Assembly (NCBI GenBank): GCA_028671895.1
Contig: CM053810.1
Location: 36,621,501 to 36,685,500 of the forward strand
Direction of reading: 5' to 3'
Origin: Oenanthe sinensis
Lineage: Eukaryota; Streptophyta; Magnoliopsida; Apiales; Apiaceae
DNA: 64,000 nt
Shown: positions 1 to 15,000 of the stretch, piece by piece
Layout: each line of letters starts with the position of its first letter
Position numbering within the stretch: the first letter of the stretch is position 1
Notes under the pieces: generated by a model
The model's database searches: none
The model's input: the letters and a program-made list of their open reading frames with translations, nothing else
Told to the model about the DNA's origin: nothing
Translations under genes and position numbers: made by a program

Positions 1-3000
1 GAGTCAAGAATGAAGTCCCAAGTAGTTATAGAATGTTTTCATCTTCAAATGAGCCAAGAATTATCCTACAAGAATTTACAAGATGTTTCCATGATCAAAC
101 GAGTCAAAAATGAAGCTAAAAGTTGTTTCCAAGTGTGAACGACTCAAAAATGAAGTCTCAAGTTGTTAATGATTGTTTTCATGTTCAAATATGCAAGGAA
201 TGATCCTACAAGAGCTTACAAGTTGTTTCCATGGTCAAAAATGTCAAGAATGAAGGTTCAAGTTGTTTCCAAGTTCGAACGAGTCAAGAATGAATTCTCA
301 AGTTGTTACGGATTGTATTCATGTTCAAATGAGCAAGGAATGATCCCATAAGAGTTTACAAGTTGTTTTCACGGTCAAACATGTCAAGAAAGAAGGTAAA
401 AGTTGTGTCCAAGTTCGAACGAGTCAAGAATGAAGTCTCCAGTTTTTACGGAATATTTTCATGTTCAAATGAGCCAAGAATGATCCTACAAGAGTTTACA
501 AGTTGTTTCCATGGTCAAACATGTCAAGAATGAAGGTTCATGTTGTTTCCAAGTTCGAACGAGGCAAGAATGAATTCTCAAGTTGTTACGGATTATTTTC
601 ATGTTCAAATGAGCAAAGAATGATCCTATAAGAGTTTACAAGTTGTTTACATGGTCAAACATGTCAAGAAAGAAGGTACAAGTTGTGTCCAAGTTCGAAC
701 GAGTAAAGAATGAATTCTCAAGTTGTTACAGATTGTTTTCATGTTAAAATGAGCCAAGAAAGATCTAATAAGAGTTTACAAGTTTCCATGTTCGAACGAT
801 GCAAGAATGAAGTCTCAAGTTGTTACGGAATATTTTCATTTTCAAATGAGCCAAGAATGATCCTATAAGAGCTTACAAGTTGTTTCCAAGTTTGAACCAG
901 TCAAGAATGAAGTCCCAAGTAGTTATAGAATGTTTTCATATTCAAATGAGCCAAGAATTATCCTACAAGAATTTACAAGTTGTTTCCATGATCAAACGAG
1001 TCAAAAATGAAGCTAAAAGTTGTTTCCAAGTGGGAACGAGTCAAAAATGAAGTCTCAAGTTGTTAATGATTGTTTTCATGTTCAAATGAGCCAAGAATGA
1101 TCCTACAAGAGCTTAGAAGTTGTTTCCATGGTCAAAAATGTCAAGAATGAAGGTTCAAGTTGTTTCCAAGTTCGAACGAGTCAAGAATGAATTCTCAAGT
1201 TGTTACGGATTGTTTTCATGTTCAAATGAGCAAGGAATGATCCCATAAGAGTTTACAAGTTGTTTTCATGGTCAAACATGTCAAGAATGAAGGTACAAGT
1301 TGTGTCCAAGTTCGAACGAGTCAAGAATGAATTCTGAAGTTGTTACGGATTGTTTTCATGTTAAAATGAGCCAATAATGATCCAAAAAGAGTTTACAAGT
1401 TTCCATGTTCGAACGAGTCAAGAATGAAGTCTCAAGTTGTTACGGAATATTTTCATTTTCAAATGAGCCAAGAATGATCCTATAAGAGCTTACAAGTTGT
1501 TTCCAAGTTTGAACGAGTCAAGAATGAAGTCCCAAGTAGTTATAGAATGTTTTCATCTTCAAATGAGCCAATAATTATCCTTTAAGAATTTACAAGTTGT
1601 TTCCATGTTCAAACGAGTCAAAAATGAAGCAAAAAGTTGTTTCCAAGTGGGAACGAGTCAAAAATGAAGTCTCAAGTTGTTAATGATTGTTTTCACGTTC
1701 AAATGAGCCAAGAATGATCCTACAAGAGCTTACAAGTTGTTTCCATGGTCAAAAATGTCAAGAATGAAGGTTCAAGTTGTTTCCAAGTTCGAACGAGTCA
1801 AGAATGAATTCTCAAGTTGTTACGGATTGTTTTCATGTTTAAATGAGCAAGGAATGATCCTATAAGAGTTTATAAGTTGTTTACATGGTCAAACATGTCA
1901 AGAAAAAAGGTACAAGTTGTGTCCAAGTTCGAACGAGTCAAGAATGAAGTCTCCAGTTGTTACGGAATATTTTCATGTTCAAATGAGCCAAGAATGATCC
2001 TACAAGAGTTTACAAGTTGTTTCCATGGTCAAACATGTCAAGAATGAAGGTTTAAGTTGTTTCCAAGTTTGAACGAGCCAAGAATGAATTCTCAAGTTGT
2101 TACGGATTATTTTCATGTTCAAATGAGCCAAGAATGATCCTATAAGAGTTTACAAGTTGTTTACATGGTCAAACATGTCAAGAAAGAAGGTACAAGTTGT
2201 GTCCAAGTTCGAACGAGTCAAGAATGAAGTCTCCAGTTGTTACGGAATATTTTCATGTTCAAATGAGCCAAGAATGATCCTACAAGAGTTTACAAGTTGT
2301 TTCCATGGTCAAACATGTCAAGAATGAAGGTTCATGTTATTTCCAAGTTCGAACGAGTCAAGAATGAATTCTCAAGTTGTTACGGATTGTTTTCATATTA
2401 AAATGAGCCAAGAATGATCCTATAAAAGTTTACAAGTTGTTTACATGGTCAAACATGTCAAGAAAGAAGGTACAAGTTGTGTCAAAGTTCGAACGAGTCA
2501 AGAATGAATTTCCAAGTTGTTACGGATTATTTTCATGTTCAAATGAGCCAAGAATGATCCTATTAGAGTTTACAAGATGTTTATATGGTCAAACATGTCA
2601 AGAATGAAGGTACAAGTTGTGTCCAAGTTCGTACGAGTCAAGAATGAATTCTCAAGTTGTTACGGATTGTTTTCTTGTTAAAATGAGCCAAGAATGATCC
2701 AATAAGAGTTTACAAGTTTCCATGTTCGAACGAGTGAAGAATGAAGTCTCAAGTTGTTACGGAATATTTTCATTTTCAAATGAGCCAAGAATGATCCTAT
2801 AAGAGCTTACAAGTTGTTTCCAAGTTTGAACGAGTCAAGAATGAAGTCCCAAGTAGTTATAGAATGTTTCCATCTTCAAATGAGCCAATAATTATCCTAC
2901 AAGAATTTACAAGTTGTTTCCATGTTCAAACGAGTCAAAAATGAAGCTAAAAGTTGTTTCCAAGTGTTAACGAGTCAAAAATGAAGTCTCAAGTTGTTAA

Positions 3001-6000
3001 TGATTGTTTTCATGTTCAAATGAGCCAAGAATGATCCTACAAGAGCTTACAAGTTGTTTCCATGGTCAAAAATGTCAAGAATGAAGGTTCAAGTTGTTTC
3101 CAAGTTCGAACGAGTCAAGAATGAATTCTCAAGTTGTTACGGATTGTTTTCATGTTCAAATGAGCAAGGAATGATCCCATAAGAGTTTACAAGTTGTTTT
3201 CATGGTCAAACATGTCAAGAAAGAAGGTACAAGTTGTGTCCAAGTTCGAACGAGTCAAGAATGAAGTCTCCAGTTGTTAGGGAATATTTTCATGTTCAAA
3301 TGAGCCAAGAATGGTCCTACAAGAGTTTACAAGTTGTTTCCATGGTAAAACATGTCAAGAAAGAAGGTACAAGTTGTGTCCAAGTTCGAACGAGTCAAGA
3401 ATGAATTCTCAAGTTGTTACGGATTGTTTTCATATTCAAATGAGCCAAGAATGATCCTATAAGAGTTTACAAGTTGTTTACATGGTCAAACATGTCAAGA
3501 AAGAAGGTACAAGTTGTGTCCAAGTTCGAACGAGTCAAGAATGAAGTCTCCAGTTGTTACGGAATATTTTCATGGTCAAATGAGCCCAAAATGATCCTAC
3601 AAGAGTTTACAAGTTGTTTCCATGGTCAAACATGTCAAGAAGGAAGGTTCATGTTGTTTTCAAGTTCGAACGAGCAAGAATGAATTCTCAAGTTGTTACG
3701 GATTATTTCCATGTTCAAATGAGCAAAGAATGATCCTATAAGAGTTTACAAGTTGTTTACATGGTCAAACATGTCAAGAATGAAGGTACAAGTTGTGTCC
3801 AAGTTCGAACGAGTCAAGAATGAATTCTCAAGTTGTTACGGATTGTTTTCATTTTAAAATGAGCCAAGAATGATCCAATAAGAGTTTACAAGTTTCCATG
3901 TTCGAACGATGCAAGAATGAAGTCTCAAGTTGTTACGGAATATTTTCATTTTCAAATGAGCCAAGAATGATCCTACAAGAGTTTACAAGTTGTTTCCATG
4001 GTCAAACATGTCAAGAATGAAGGTTCATGTTGTTTCCAAGTTCGAACGAGGCAAGAATGAATTCTCAAGTTGTTACGGATTATTTCCATGTTCAAATGAG
4101 CAAAGAATGATCATATAAGAGTTTACAAGTTGTTTACATGGTCAAACATGTCAAGAATGAAGGTACAAGTTGTGTCCAAGTTCGAACGAGTCAAGAATGA
4201 ATTCTCAAGTTGTTACGGATTGTTTTCATATTCAAATGAGCCAAGAATGATCATATAAGAGTTTACAAGTTGTTTACATGGTCAAACATGTCAAGAATGA
4301 AGGTACAAGTTGTGTCCAAGTTCGAACGAGTCAAGAATGAATTCTCAAGTTGTTACGGATTGTTTTCATATTCAAATGAGCCAAGAATGATCCTATAAGA
4401 GTTTACAAGTTGTTTACATGGTCAAACATGTCAAGAAAGAAGGTACAAGTTGTGTCCAACTTCGAACGAGTCAAGAATGAAGTCTCCAGTTGTTACGGAA
4501 TATTTTCATGTTCAAATGAGCCAAGAATGATCCTACAAGAGTTTACAAGTTGTTTCCATGGTCAAACATGTCAAGAATGAAGGTTTAAGTTGTTTCCAAG
4601 TTCGAACGAGCCAAGAATGAATTCTCAAGTTGTTACGGATTATTTTCATGTTCAAATGAGCCAAGAATGATCCTATAAGAGTTTACAAGTTGTTTACATG
4701 GTCAAACATGTCAAGAATGAAGGTACAAGTTGTGTCCAAGTTCGAACGAGTCAAGAATGAATTCTCAAGTTGTTACGGATTGTTTTCATGTTAAAATGAG
4801 CCAAGAATGATCCAATAAGAGTTTACAAGTTTCCATGTTCGAACGATGCAAGAATGAAGTCTCAAGTTGTTACGGAATATTTTCATTTTCAAATGAGCCA
4901 AGAATGATCCTATAAGAGCTTACAAGTTGTTTCCAAGTTTGAACGAGTCAAGAATGAAGTCCCAAGTAGTTATAGAATGTTTTCATCTTCAAATGAGCCA
5001 AGAATTATCCTACAAGAATCTAAAAGTTGTTTCCCAGTGGGAACGAGTCAAAAATGAAGTCTCAAGTAGTTAATGATTGTTTTCATATTCAAATGAGCCA
5101 AGAATGATCCTACAAGAGCTTACAAGTTGTTTCCATGGTCAAAAATGTCAAGAATGAAGGTTCAAGTTGTGTCCAAGTTCGAACGAGTCAAAAATGAATT
5201 CTCAAGTTGTTACGGATTGTTTTCATATTCAAATGAGCCAAGAATGATCCTATAAGAGTTTACAAGTTGTTTACATGGTCAAACATGTCAAGAATGAAGG
5301 TACAAGTTGTGTCCAAGTTCGAACGAGTCAAGAATGAATTCTCCAGTTGTTACGGAATATTTTCATGTTCAACTGAGCCAAGAATGATCCTACAAGAGTT
5401 TACAAGTTGTTTCCATGGTCAAACATGTCAAGAATGAAGGTTCATGTTGTTTCCAAGTTCGAACGAGGCAAGAATGAATTCTCAAGTTGTTACGGATTGT
5501 TTTCATATTCAAATGAGCCAAGAATGATCCTATAAGAGTTTACAAGTTGTTTACATGGTCAAACATGTCAAGAAAGAAGGTACAAGTTGTGTCCAACTTC
5601 GAACGAGTCAAGAATGAAGTCTCCAATTGTTACGGAATATTTTCATGTTCAAATGAGCCAAGAATGATCCTACAAGAGTTTACAAGTTGTTTCCATGGTC
5701 AAACATGTCAAGAATGAAGGTTCATGTTGTTTCCAAGTTCGAACGAGGCAAGAATGAATTCTCAAGTTGTTACGGATTATTTCCATGTTCAAATGAGCAA
5801 AGAATGATCTTATAAGAGTTTACAAGTTGTTTACATGGTCAAACATGTCAAGAATGAAGGTACAAGTTGTGTCCAAGTTCGAACGAGTCAAGAATGAATT
5901 CTCAAGTTGTTACGGATTGTTTTCATGTTAAAATGAGCCAAGAATGATCCAATAAGAGTTTACAAGTTTCCATGTTCGAACGATGCAAGAATGAAGTCTC

Positions 6001-9000
6001 AAGTTGTTACGGAATATTTTCATTTTCAAATGAGCCAAGAATGATCCTATAAGAGCTTACAAGTTGTTTCCAAGTTTGAACGAGTCAAGAATGAAGTCCC
6101 AAGTAGTTATAGAATGTTTTCATCTTCAAATGAGCCAAGAATTATCCTACAAGAATTTACAAGTTGTTTCCATGATCAAACGAGTCAAAAACGAAGCTAA
6201 ATGTTGTTTCCCAGTGGGAACGAGTCAAAAATGAAGTCTCAAGTTGTTAATGATTGTTTTCATATTCAAATGAGCCAAGAATGATCCTACAAGAGCTTAC
6301 AAGTTGTTTCCATGGTCAAAAATGTCAAGAATGAAGGTTCAAGTTGTTTCCAAGTTCGAACGAGTCAAGAATGAATTCTCAAGTTGTTACGGATTGTTTT
6401 CATATTCAAATGAGCCAAGAATGATCTTACAAGAGCATACAAGTTGTTTCCATGGTCAAAAATGTTAAGAAAGAAGGTACAAGTTCTGTCCAAGTTCGAA
6501 CGAGTCAAGAATGAATTCTCAAGTTGTTACGGATTGTTTTCATATTCAAATGAGCCAAGAATGATCCTATAAGAGTTTACAAGTTGTTTCCATGGTCAAA
6601 CATGTCAAGAATGAAGGTTCATGTTGTTTCCAAGTTCGAACGAGGCAAGAATGAATTCTCAAGTTGTTACGGATTATTTCCATGTTCAAATGAGCAAAGA
6701 ATGATCATTTAAGAGTTTACAATTTGTTTACATGGTCAAACATGTCAAGAATGAAGGTACAAGTTGTGTCCAAGTTCGAACGAGTCAAGAATGAATTCTC
6801 AAGTTGTTACGGATTGTTTTCATATTCAAATGAGCCAAGAATGATCCTATAAGAGTTTACAAGTTGTTTACATGGTCAAACATGTCAAGAAAGAAGGTAC
6901 AAGTTGTGTCCAACTTCGAACGAGTCAAGAATGAAGTCTCCAGTTGTTACGGAATATTTTCATGTTCAAATGAGCCAAGAATGATCCTACAAGAGTTTAC
7001 AAGTTGTTTCCATGGTCAAACATGTCAAGAATGAAGGTTCATGTTGTTTCCAAGTTCGAACGAGGCAAGAATGAATTCTCAAGTTGTTACGGATTATTTC
7101 CATGTTCAAATGAGCAAAGAATGATCCTACAAGAGTTTACAAGTTGTTTACATGGTCAAACATGTCAAGAATGAAGGTACAAGTTGTGTCCAAGTTCGAA
7201 CGAGTGAAGAATGAATTCTCAAGTTGTTACGGATTGTTTTCATGTTAAAATGAGCCAAGAATGATCCAATAAGAGTTTACAAGTTTCCATGTTCGAACGA
7301 TGCAAGAATGAAGTCTCAAGTTGTTACGGAATATTTTCATTTTCAAATGAGCCAAGAATGATCCTATAAGAGCTTACAAGTTGTTTCCAAGTTTGAACGA
7401 GTCAAGAATGAAGTCCCAAGTAGTTATAGAATGTTTTCATCTTCAAATGAGCCAAGAATTATCCTACAAGAATTTACAAGTTGTTTCCATGATCAAACGA
7501 GTCAAAAACGAAGCTAAAAGTTATTTCCCAGTGGGAACGAGTCAAAAATGAAGTCTCAAGTTGTTAATGATTGTTTTCATATTCAAATGAGCCAAGAATG
7601 ATCCTACAAGAGCTTACAAGTTGTTTCCATGGTCAAAAATGTCAAGAATGAAGGTTCAAGTTGTTTCCAAGTTGTTTCCAAGTTTGAACGAGCCAAGAAT
7701 GAATTCTCAAGTTGTTACGGATTATTTTCATGTTCAAATGAGCCAAGAATGATCCTATAAGAGTTTACAAGTTGTTTACATGGTCAAACATGTCAAGAAT
7801 GAAGGTACAAGTTGTGTCCATGTTCGAACGAGTCAAAAATGAATTCTCAAGATGTTACGGATTGTTTTCATGTTAAAATGAGCCAAGAATGATCCAATAA
7901 GAGTTTACAAGTTTCCATGTTCGAACGAGTCAAGAATGAAGTCTCAAGTTGTTACGGAATATTTTCATTTTCAAATGAGCCAAGAATTATCCTATAAGAG
8001 CTTACAAGTTGTTTCCAAGTTTGAACGAGTCAAGAAAGAAGTCCCAAGTAATTATAGAATGTTTTCATCTTCAAATGAGCGAAGAATTATCCTACAAGAA
8101 TTTACAAGTTGTTTCCATGTTCAAGCGAGTCAAAAATTAAGCTAAATGTTGTTTCCAAGTGTGAACGAGTCAAAAATTAAGTCTCAATTTGTTTATGACT
8201 ATTTTCATGTTCAAATGAGCCAAGAATGATCTTATAAGAGCGTACAAGTTGTTTCCATGGTCAAAAATGTCAAGAATGAAGGTTCAAGTTGTATCCAAGT
8301 TCGAACGAGTCAAGAATGAATTCTCAAGCTGTTACGGATTGTTTTCATATTCAAATGAGCCAAAAATGATCCTATAAGAGTTTACAAGTTGTTTACATGG
8401 TCAAACATGTCAAGAATGAAGGTACAATTCGAACGAGTCAAGAATGAAGTCTCAAGTTGTTACGGAACGTTTTCATGTTCAAATGAGCCAAGAATGATCC
8501 TACAAGAGTTTACAAGTTGTTTCCATGGTCAAACATGTCAAGAATGAAGGTTCAAGTTGTTTCCAAGTTCAAATGAGACGAGAATGAATTCTCAAGTTGT
8601 TACGGATTATTTTCATATTCAAATGAGCCAAGAATGATCCTACAAGAGCTTACAAGTTGTTCCATGGTCAAACAAGTCAAGATTGAAGGTTCAAGTTGTT
8701 TCCAAGTTCGAACGAGTCAAGAATGAATTTCCAAGTTGTTATGGATTATTTTCATGTTCAAATGAGCCAAAAATGATCTTATTAGAGTTTACAAGTTGTT
8801 TATATGGTCAAACATGTCAAGAATGAAGGTACAAGTTGTGTCCAAGTTCGAAAGAATCGAGAATGAAGTCTCAAGTTGTTACGGAACGTTTTCATGTTCA
8901 AATGAGCAAAGAATGATCCTACAAGAGTTTACAAGTTGTTTCCATGGTCAAACTTGTCAAGAATGAAGGTTCAAGTTGTTTCCATGTTCGAACGAGTCAA

Positions 9001-12000
9001 GAATGAAGTCTCAAGTTGTTACGGAACGTTTTCATGTTCAAATGAGCCAAGAATGATCCTACATGAGTTTACAAGTTGTTTCCATGGTCAAACATGTCAA
9101 GAATGAAGGTTCAAGTTGTTTCCAAGTTCGAACGAGTCAAGAATGAATTTCCAAGTTGTTATGGATTATTTTCATGTTCAAATGAGCCAAGAATGATCTT
9201 ATTAGAGTTTACAAGTTGTTTATATGGTCAAACATGTCAAGAATGAAGGTACAAGTTGTGTCCAAGTTCGTACGAGTCAAGAATGAATTCTCAAGTTGTT
9301 ACGGATTGTTTTCATGTTAAAATGAGCCAAGAATGATACAATAAGAGTTTACAAGTTTCCATGTTCGAACGAGTGAAGAATGAAGTCTCAAGTTGTTACG
9401 GAATATTTTCATTTTCAAATGAGCCAAGAATGATCCTATATGAGCTTACAAGTTGTTTCCAAGTTTGAACGAGTCAAGAATGAAGTCCCAAGTAGTTATA
9501 GAATGTTTTCATCTTCAAATGAGCCAATAATTATCCTACAAGAATTTACAAGTTGTTTCCATGTTCAAACGAGTCAAAAATGAAGCTAAAAGTTGTTTCC
9601 AAGTGTGAACGAGTCAAAAATGAAGTCTCAAGTTGTTAATGATTGTTTTCATGTTCAAATGAGCCAAGAATGATCCTACAAGAGGTTACAAGTTGTTTCC
9701 ATGGTCAAAAATGTCAAAAATGTTCAAGTTGTTTCCAAGTTCGAACGAGTCAAGAATGAATTCTCAAGTTGTTACGGATTGTTTTCATATTCAAATGAGC
9801 CAAGAATGATTCTATAAGAGTTTACAAGTTGTTTACATGGTCAAACATGTCAAGAAAGAAGGTACAAGTTGTGTCCAAGTTCGAACGAGTCAAGAATGAA
9901 GTCTCCAGTTGTTACGGAATATTTTCATGTTCAAATGAGCGAAGAATGATCCTACAAGAGTTTACAAGTTGTTTCCATGGACAAACATGTCAAGAATGAA
10001 GGTTCATGTTGTTTCCAAGTTCGAACGAGGCAAGAATGAATTCTCAAGTTGTTACGGATTATGTTCAAATGAGCAAAGAATGATCCTATAAGAGTTTACA
10101 AGTTGTTTACATGGTCAAACATGTCAAGAATGAAGGTACAAGTTGTGTCCAAGTTCGAACGAGTCAAGAAAGAATTCTCAAGTTATTAAGGATTGTTTTC
10201 ATGTTAAAATGAGCCAAGATCATTCCAATAAGAGTTTACAAGTTTCCATGTTCGAACGAGTCAAGAATGAAGTCTCAAGTTGTTACGGAATATTTTCATT
10301 TTCAAATGAGCCAAGAATGATCCTATAAGAGCTTACAAGATGTTTCCAAGTTTGAACGAGTCAAAAATGAAGTCCCAAGTAATTATAGAATGTTTTCATC
10401 TTCAAATGAGCGAAGAATTATCCTACAAGAATTTACAAGTTGTTTCCATGTTCAAACGAGTCAAAAATTAAGCTAAATGTTGTTTCCAAGTGTGAACGAG
10501 TCAAAAATGAAGTCTCAATTTGTTAATGATTATTTTCATGTTCAAATGAGCCAAGAATGATCCTACAAGAGCATACAAGTTGTTTCCATGGTCAAAAATG
10601 TCAAGAATGAAGGTTTAAGTTGTTTCCAAGTTCGAACGAGCCAAGAATGAATTCTCAAGTTGTTACGGATTATTTTCATGTTCAAATGAGCCAAGAATGA
10701 TCCTATAAGAGTTTACAAGTTGTTTACATGGTCAAACATGTCAAGAATGAAGGTACAAGTTGTGTCCAAGTTCGAACGAGTCAAGAAGGAATTCTCAAGA
10801 TGTTACGGATTGTTTTCATGTTAAAATGAGCCAAGAATGATCCAATAAGAGTTTACAAGTTGTTTACATGGTCAAACATGTCAAGAATGAAGGTACAAGT
10901 TGTGTCCAAGTTCGAACGAGTCAAGAAAGAATTCTCAAGTTATTAAGGATTGTTTTCATGTTAAAATGAGCCAAGAATGATCCAATAAGAGTTTACAAGT
11001 TTCCATGTTCGAACGATGCAAGAATGAAGTCTCAAGTTGTTACGGAATATTTTCATTTTCAAATGAGCCAAGAATGATCCTATAAGAGCTTACAAGTTGT
11101 TTCCAAGTTTGAACGAGTCAAGAATGAAGTCCCAAGTAGTTATAGAATGTTTTCATCTTCAAATGAGCCAAGAATTATCCTACAAGCATTTACAAGGTGT
11201 TTCCATGATCAAACGAGTCAAAAATGAAGCTAAAAGTTGTTTCCAAGTGGGAACGAGTCAAAAATGAAGTCTCAAGTTGTTAATGATTGTTTTCATGTTC
11301 AAATGAGCCAAGAATGATCCTACAAGAGCTTTACAAGTTGTTTCCATGGTCAAAAACGTCAAGAATGAAGGTTCAAGTTGTTTCCAAGTTCGAACGAGTC
11401 AAGAATGAATTCTCAAGTTGTTACGGAATGTTTTCATATTCAAATTAGCCAAGAATGATCCAATAAGAGTTTACAAGTTGTTTACATGGTCAAACATGTC
11501 AAGAATGAAGGTACAAGTTGTGTCCAAGTTCGAACGAGTCAAGAATGAAGTCTCAACTTGTTACAGAATATTTTCATGTTCAAATGAGCCAAGAATGATC
11601 CTACAAGAGTTTAAAAGTTGTTTCCATGGTCAAACATGTCAAGAATGAAGGTTTAAGTTGTTTCCAAGTTCGAACGAGCCAAGAATGAATTCTCAAGTTG
11701 TTACGGAATATTTTCATGTTCAAATGAGCCAAGAATGATCCTACAAGAGTTTACAAGTTGTTTCCATGGTCAAACATGTCAAGAATGAAGGTTCATGTTG
11801 TTTCCAAGTTCGAACGAGGCAAGAATGAATTCTCAAGTTGTTACGGATTATTTTCATGTTCAAATGAGCAAAGAATGATCCTATAAGAGTTTACAAGTTG
11901 TTTACATGGTCAAACATGTCAAGAACGAAGGTACAAGTTGTGTCCAAGTTTGAACGAGTCAAGAATGAATTCTCAAGTTGTTACGGATTGTTTTCATATT

Positions 12001-15000
12001 CAAATGAGCCAAGAATGATCCTATAAGAGTTTACAAGTTGTTTACATGGTCAAACATATCAAGAAAGAAGGTAGAAGTTGTCTCCAAATTCGAACGAGTC
12101 AAGAATGAAGTCTCCAGTTGTTACGGAATATTTTCATGTTCAAATGAGCCAAGAATGATCCTACAAGAGTTTACAAGTTGTTTCCATGGTCAAACATGTC
12201 AAGAATGAAGGTTCATGTTGTTTCCAAGTTCGAACGAGGCAAGAATGAATTCTCAAGTTGTTACGGATTATTTTCATGTTTAAATGAGCAAAGAATGATC
12301 CTATAAGAGTTTACAAGTTGTTTACATGGTCAAACATGTCAAGAATGAAGGTACAAGTTGTGTCCAAGTTCGAACGAGTCAAGAATGAATTCTCAAGTTG
12401 TTACGGATTGTTTTCATATTCAAATGAGCCAAGAATGATCCAATAAGAGTTTACAAGTTGTTTACTTGGTCAAACATGTCAAGAATGAAGTTACAAGTTG
12501 TGTCCAAGTTCGAACGAGTCAAGAATGAAGTCTGAAGTTGTTACAGAATATTTTCATGTTCAAATGAGCCAAGAATGATCCTACAAGAGTTTACAAGTTG
12601 TTTCCATGGTCAAACATGTCAAGAATGAAGGTTTAAGTTGTTTCCAAGTTCGAACGAGCCAAGAATGAATTCTCAAGTTGTTACGGATTATTTTCATGTT
12701 CAAATGAGCCAAAAATGATCCTATAAGAGTTTATAAGTTGTTTACATGGTCAAACATGTCAAGAATGAAGGTACAAGTTGTGTCCAAGTTCGAACGAGTC
12801 AAGAATGAATTCTCAAGATGTTACGGATTGTTTTCATGTTAAAATGAGCCAAGAATGATCCAATAAGAGTTTACAAGTTTCCATGTTCGAACGAGTCAAG
12901 AATGAATTCTCAAGATGTTACGGATTGTTTTCATGTTAAAATGAGCCAAGAATGATCCAATAAGAGTTTACAAGTTTCCATGTTCGAACGAGTCAAGAAT
13001 GAAGTCTCAAGTTGTTACGGAATATTTTCATTTTCAAATGAGCCAAGAATGATCCTATAAGAGCTTACAAGTTGTTTCCAAGTTTGAACGAGTCAAGAAT
13101 AAAGTCCCAAGTAGTATAGAATGTTTTCATCTTCAAATGAGCCAAGAATTATCCTACAAGAATTTACAAGTTGTTTCCATGTTGGAACGAGTCAAAAATG
13201 AAGCTAAAAGTTGTTTCCAAGTGTGAACGAGTCCAAAATGAAGTTTCAAGTTGTTAATGATTGTTTTCCTGTTCAAATGAGCTAAGAATGATCCTACAAG
13301 AGCTTACAAGTTGTTTCCATGGTCAAACATGTCAAGAATGAAGGTTCAAGTTGTTTCCAAGTTCGAACGAGTCAAGAATGAATTCTCAAGTTGTTACGGA
13401 TTGTTTTCATATTCAAATGAGCCAAGAATGATCCTATAAGAGTTTAGTAGTTGTTTACATGGTCAAACATGTCAAGAATGTAGGTACAAGTTGTGTCCAA
13501 GTTCGAACGAGTCAAAAATGAATTCTCAAGTTGTTACGGATTGTTTTCATGTTAAAATGAGCCAAGAATGATCCAATAAGAGTTTACAAGTTGTTTCCAT
13601 GTTCGAACGAGTCAAGAATGAAGTCTCAAGTTGTTATAGAATGTTTTCATTTTTAAATGAGCCAAGAATGATCCTATAAGAGCTTACAAGTTGTTTCCAA
13701 ATTTGAACGAGTCAAGAATGAAGTGCCAAGTAGTTATAGAATGTTTTCATTTTCAAATGAGCCAAGAATTATCCTACAAGCATTTACAAGTTGTTTCCAT
13801 GTTCAAACTTGTCAAGAAAGAAGGTTCAAGTTGTTTCCAAGTTCGAACGAGTCAAGAATGAAGTCTCAAGTTGTTACGGAACGTTTTCATGTTCAAATGA
13901 GCGAAGAATGATCCTACAAGAGTTTACAAGTTGTTTCCATGGTCAAACATGTCAAGAATGAAGGTTCAAGTTGTTTCCAAGTTCGAATGAGACGAGAATG
14001 AATTCTCAAGTTGTTACAGATTATTTTCATATTCAAATGAGCCAAGAATGATCCTACAAGAGCTTACAAGTTGTTCCATGGTCAAACAAGTGAAGAATGA
14101 AGGTTCAAGTTGTTTCCAAGTTCGAACGAGTCAAGAATGAAATCTCAAGTTGTTACGGATTGTTTTCATGTTCAAATGAGCCAAGAATGATCCTATAAGA
14201 GTTTACAAGTTGTTTACATGATCAAATATATCAAGAATGAAGGTACAAGTTGTGTCCAAGTTCAAAAGAGTCAAGAATGAAGTCTCAAGTTGTTACGGAA
14301 CTTTTTCATGTTCAAATGAGCCAAGAATGATCCTACAAGAGTTTACAAGTTGTTTCCATGGTCAAACATGTCAAGAATGAAGGTTCAAGTTGTTTCCAAG
14401 TTCGAACGAGTCAAGAATGAATTTCCAAGTTGTTACGGATTATTTTCATGTTCAAATGAGCCAAGAATGATCCTATTAGAGTTTACAAGTTTCCATGTTC
14501 GAACGAGTCAAGAATGAATTCTCAAGATGTCAAGAATGAAGGTACAAGTTGTGTCCAAGTTCGAACGAGTCAAGAATGAATTCTCAAGATGTTACGGATT
14601 GTTTTCATGTTAAAATGAGCCAAGAATGATCCAATAAGAGTTTACAAGTTTCCATGTTCGAACGAGTCAAGAATGAAGTCTCAAGTTGTTACGGAATATT
14701 TTCATTTTCAAATGAGACAAGAATGATCCTATATGAGCTTACAAGTTGTTTCCAAGTTTGAACGAGTCAAGAATGAAGTCCCAAGTAATTATAGAATGTT
14801 TTCATCTTCAAATGAGCGAAGAATTATCCTACAAGAATTTACAAGTTGTTTCCATGTTCAAACGATTCAAAAAATAAGCTAAATGTTGTTTCCAAGTGTG
14901 AACGAGTCAAAAATGAAGTCTCAATTTGTTAATGATTATTTTCATGTTCAAATGAGCCAAGAATGATCCTACAAGAGCATACAAGTTGTTTCCATGGTCA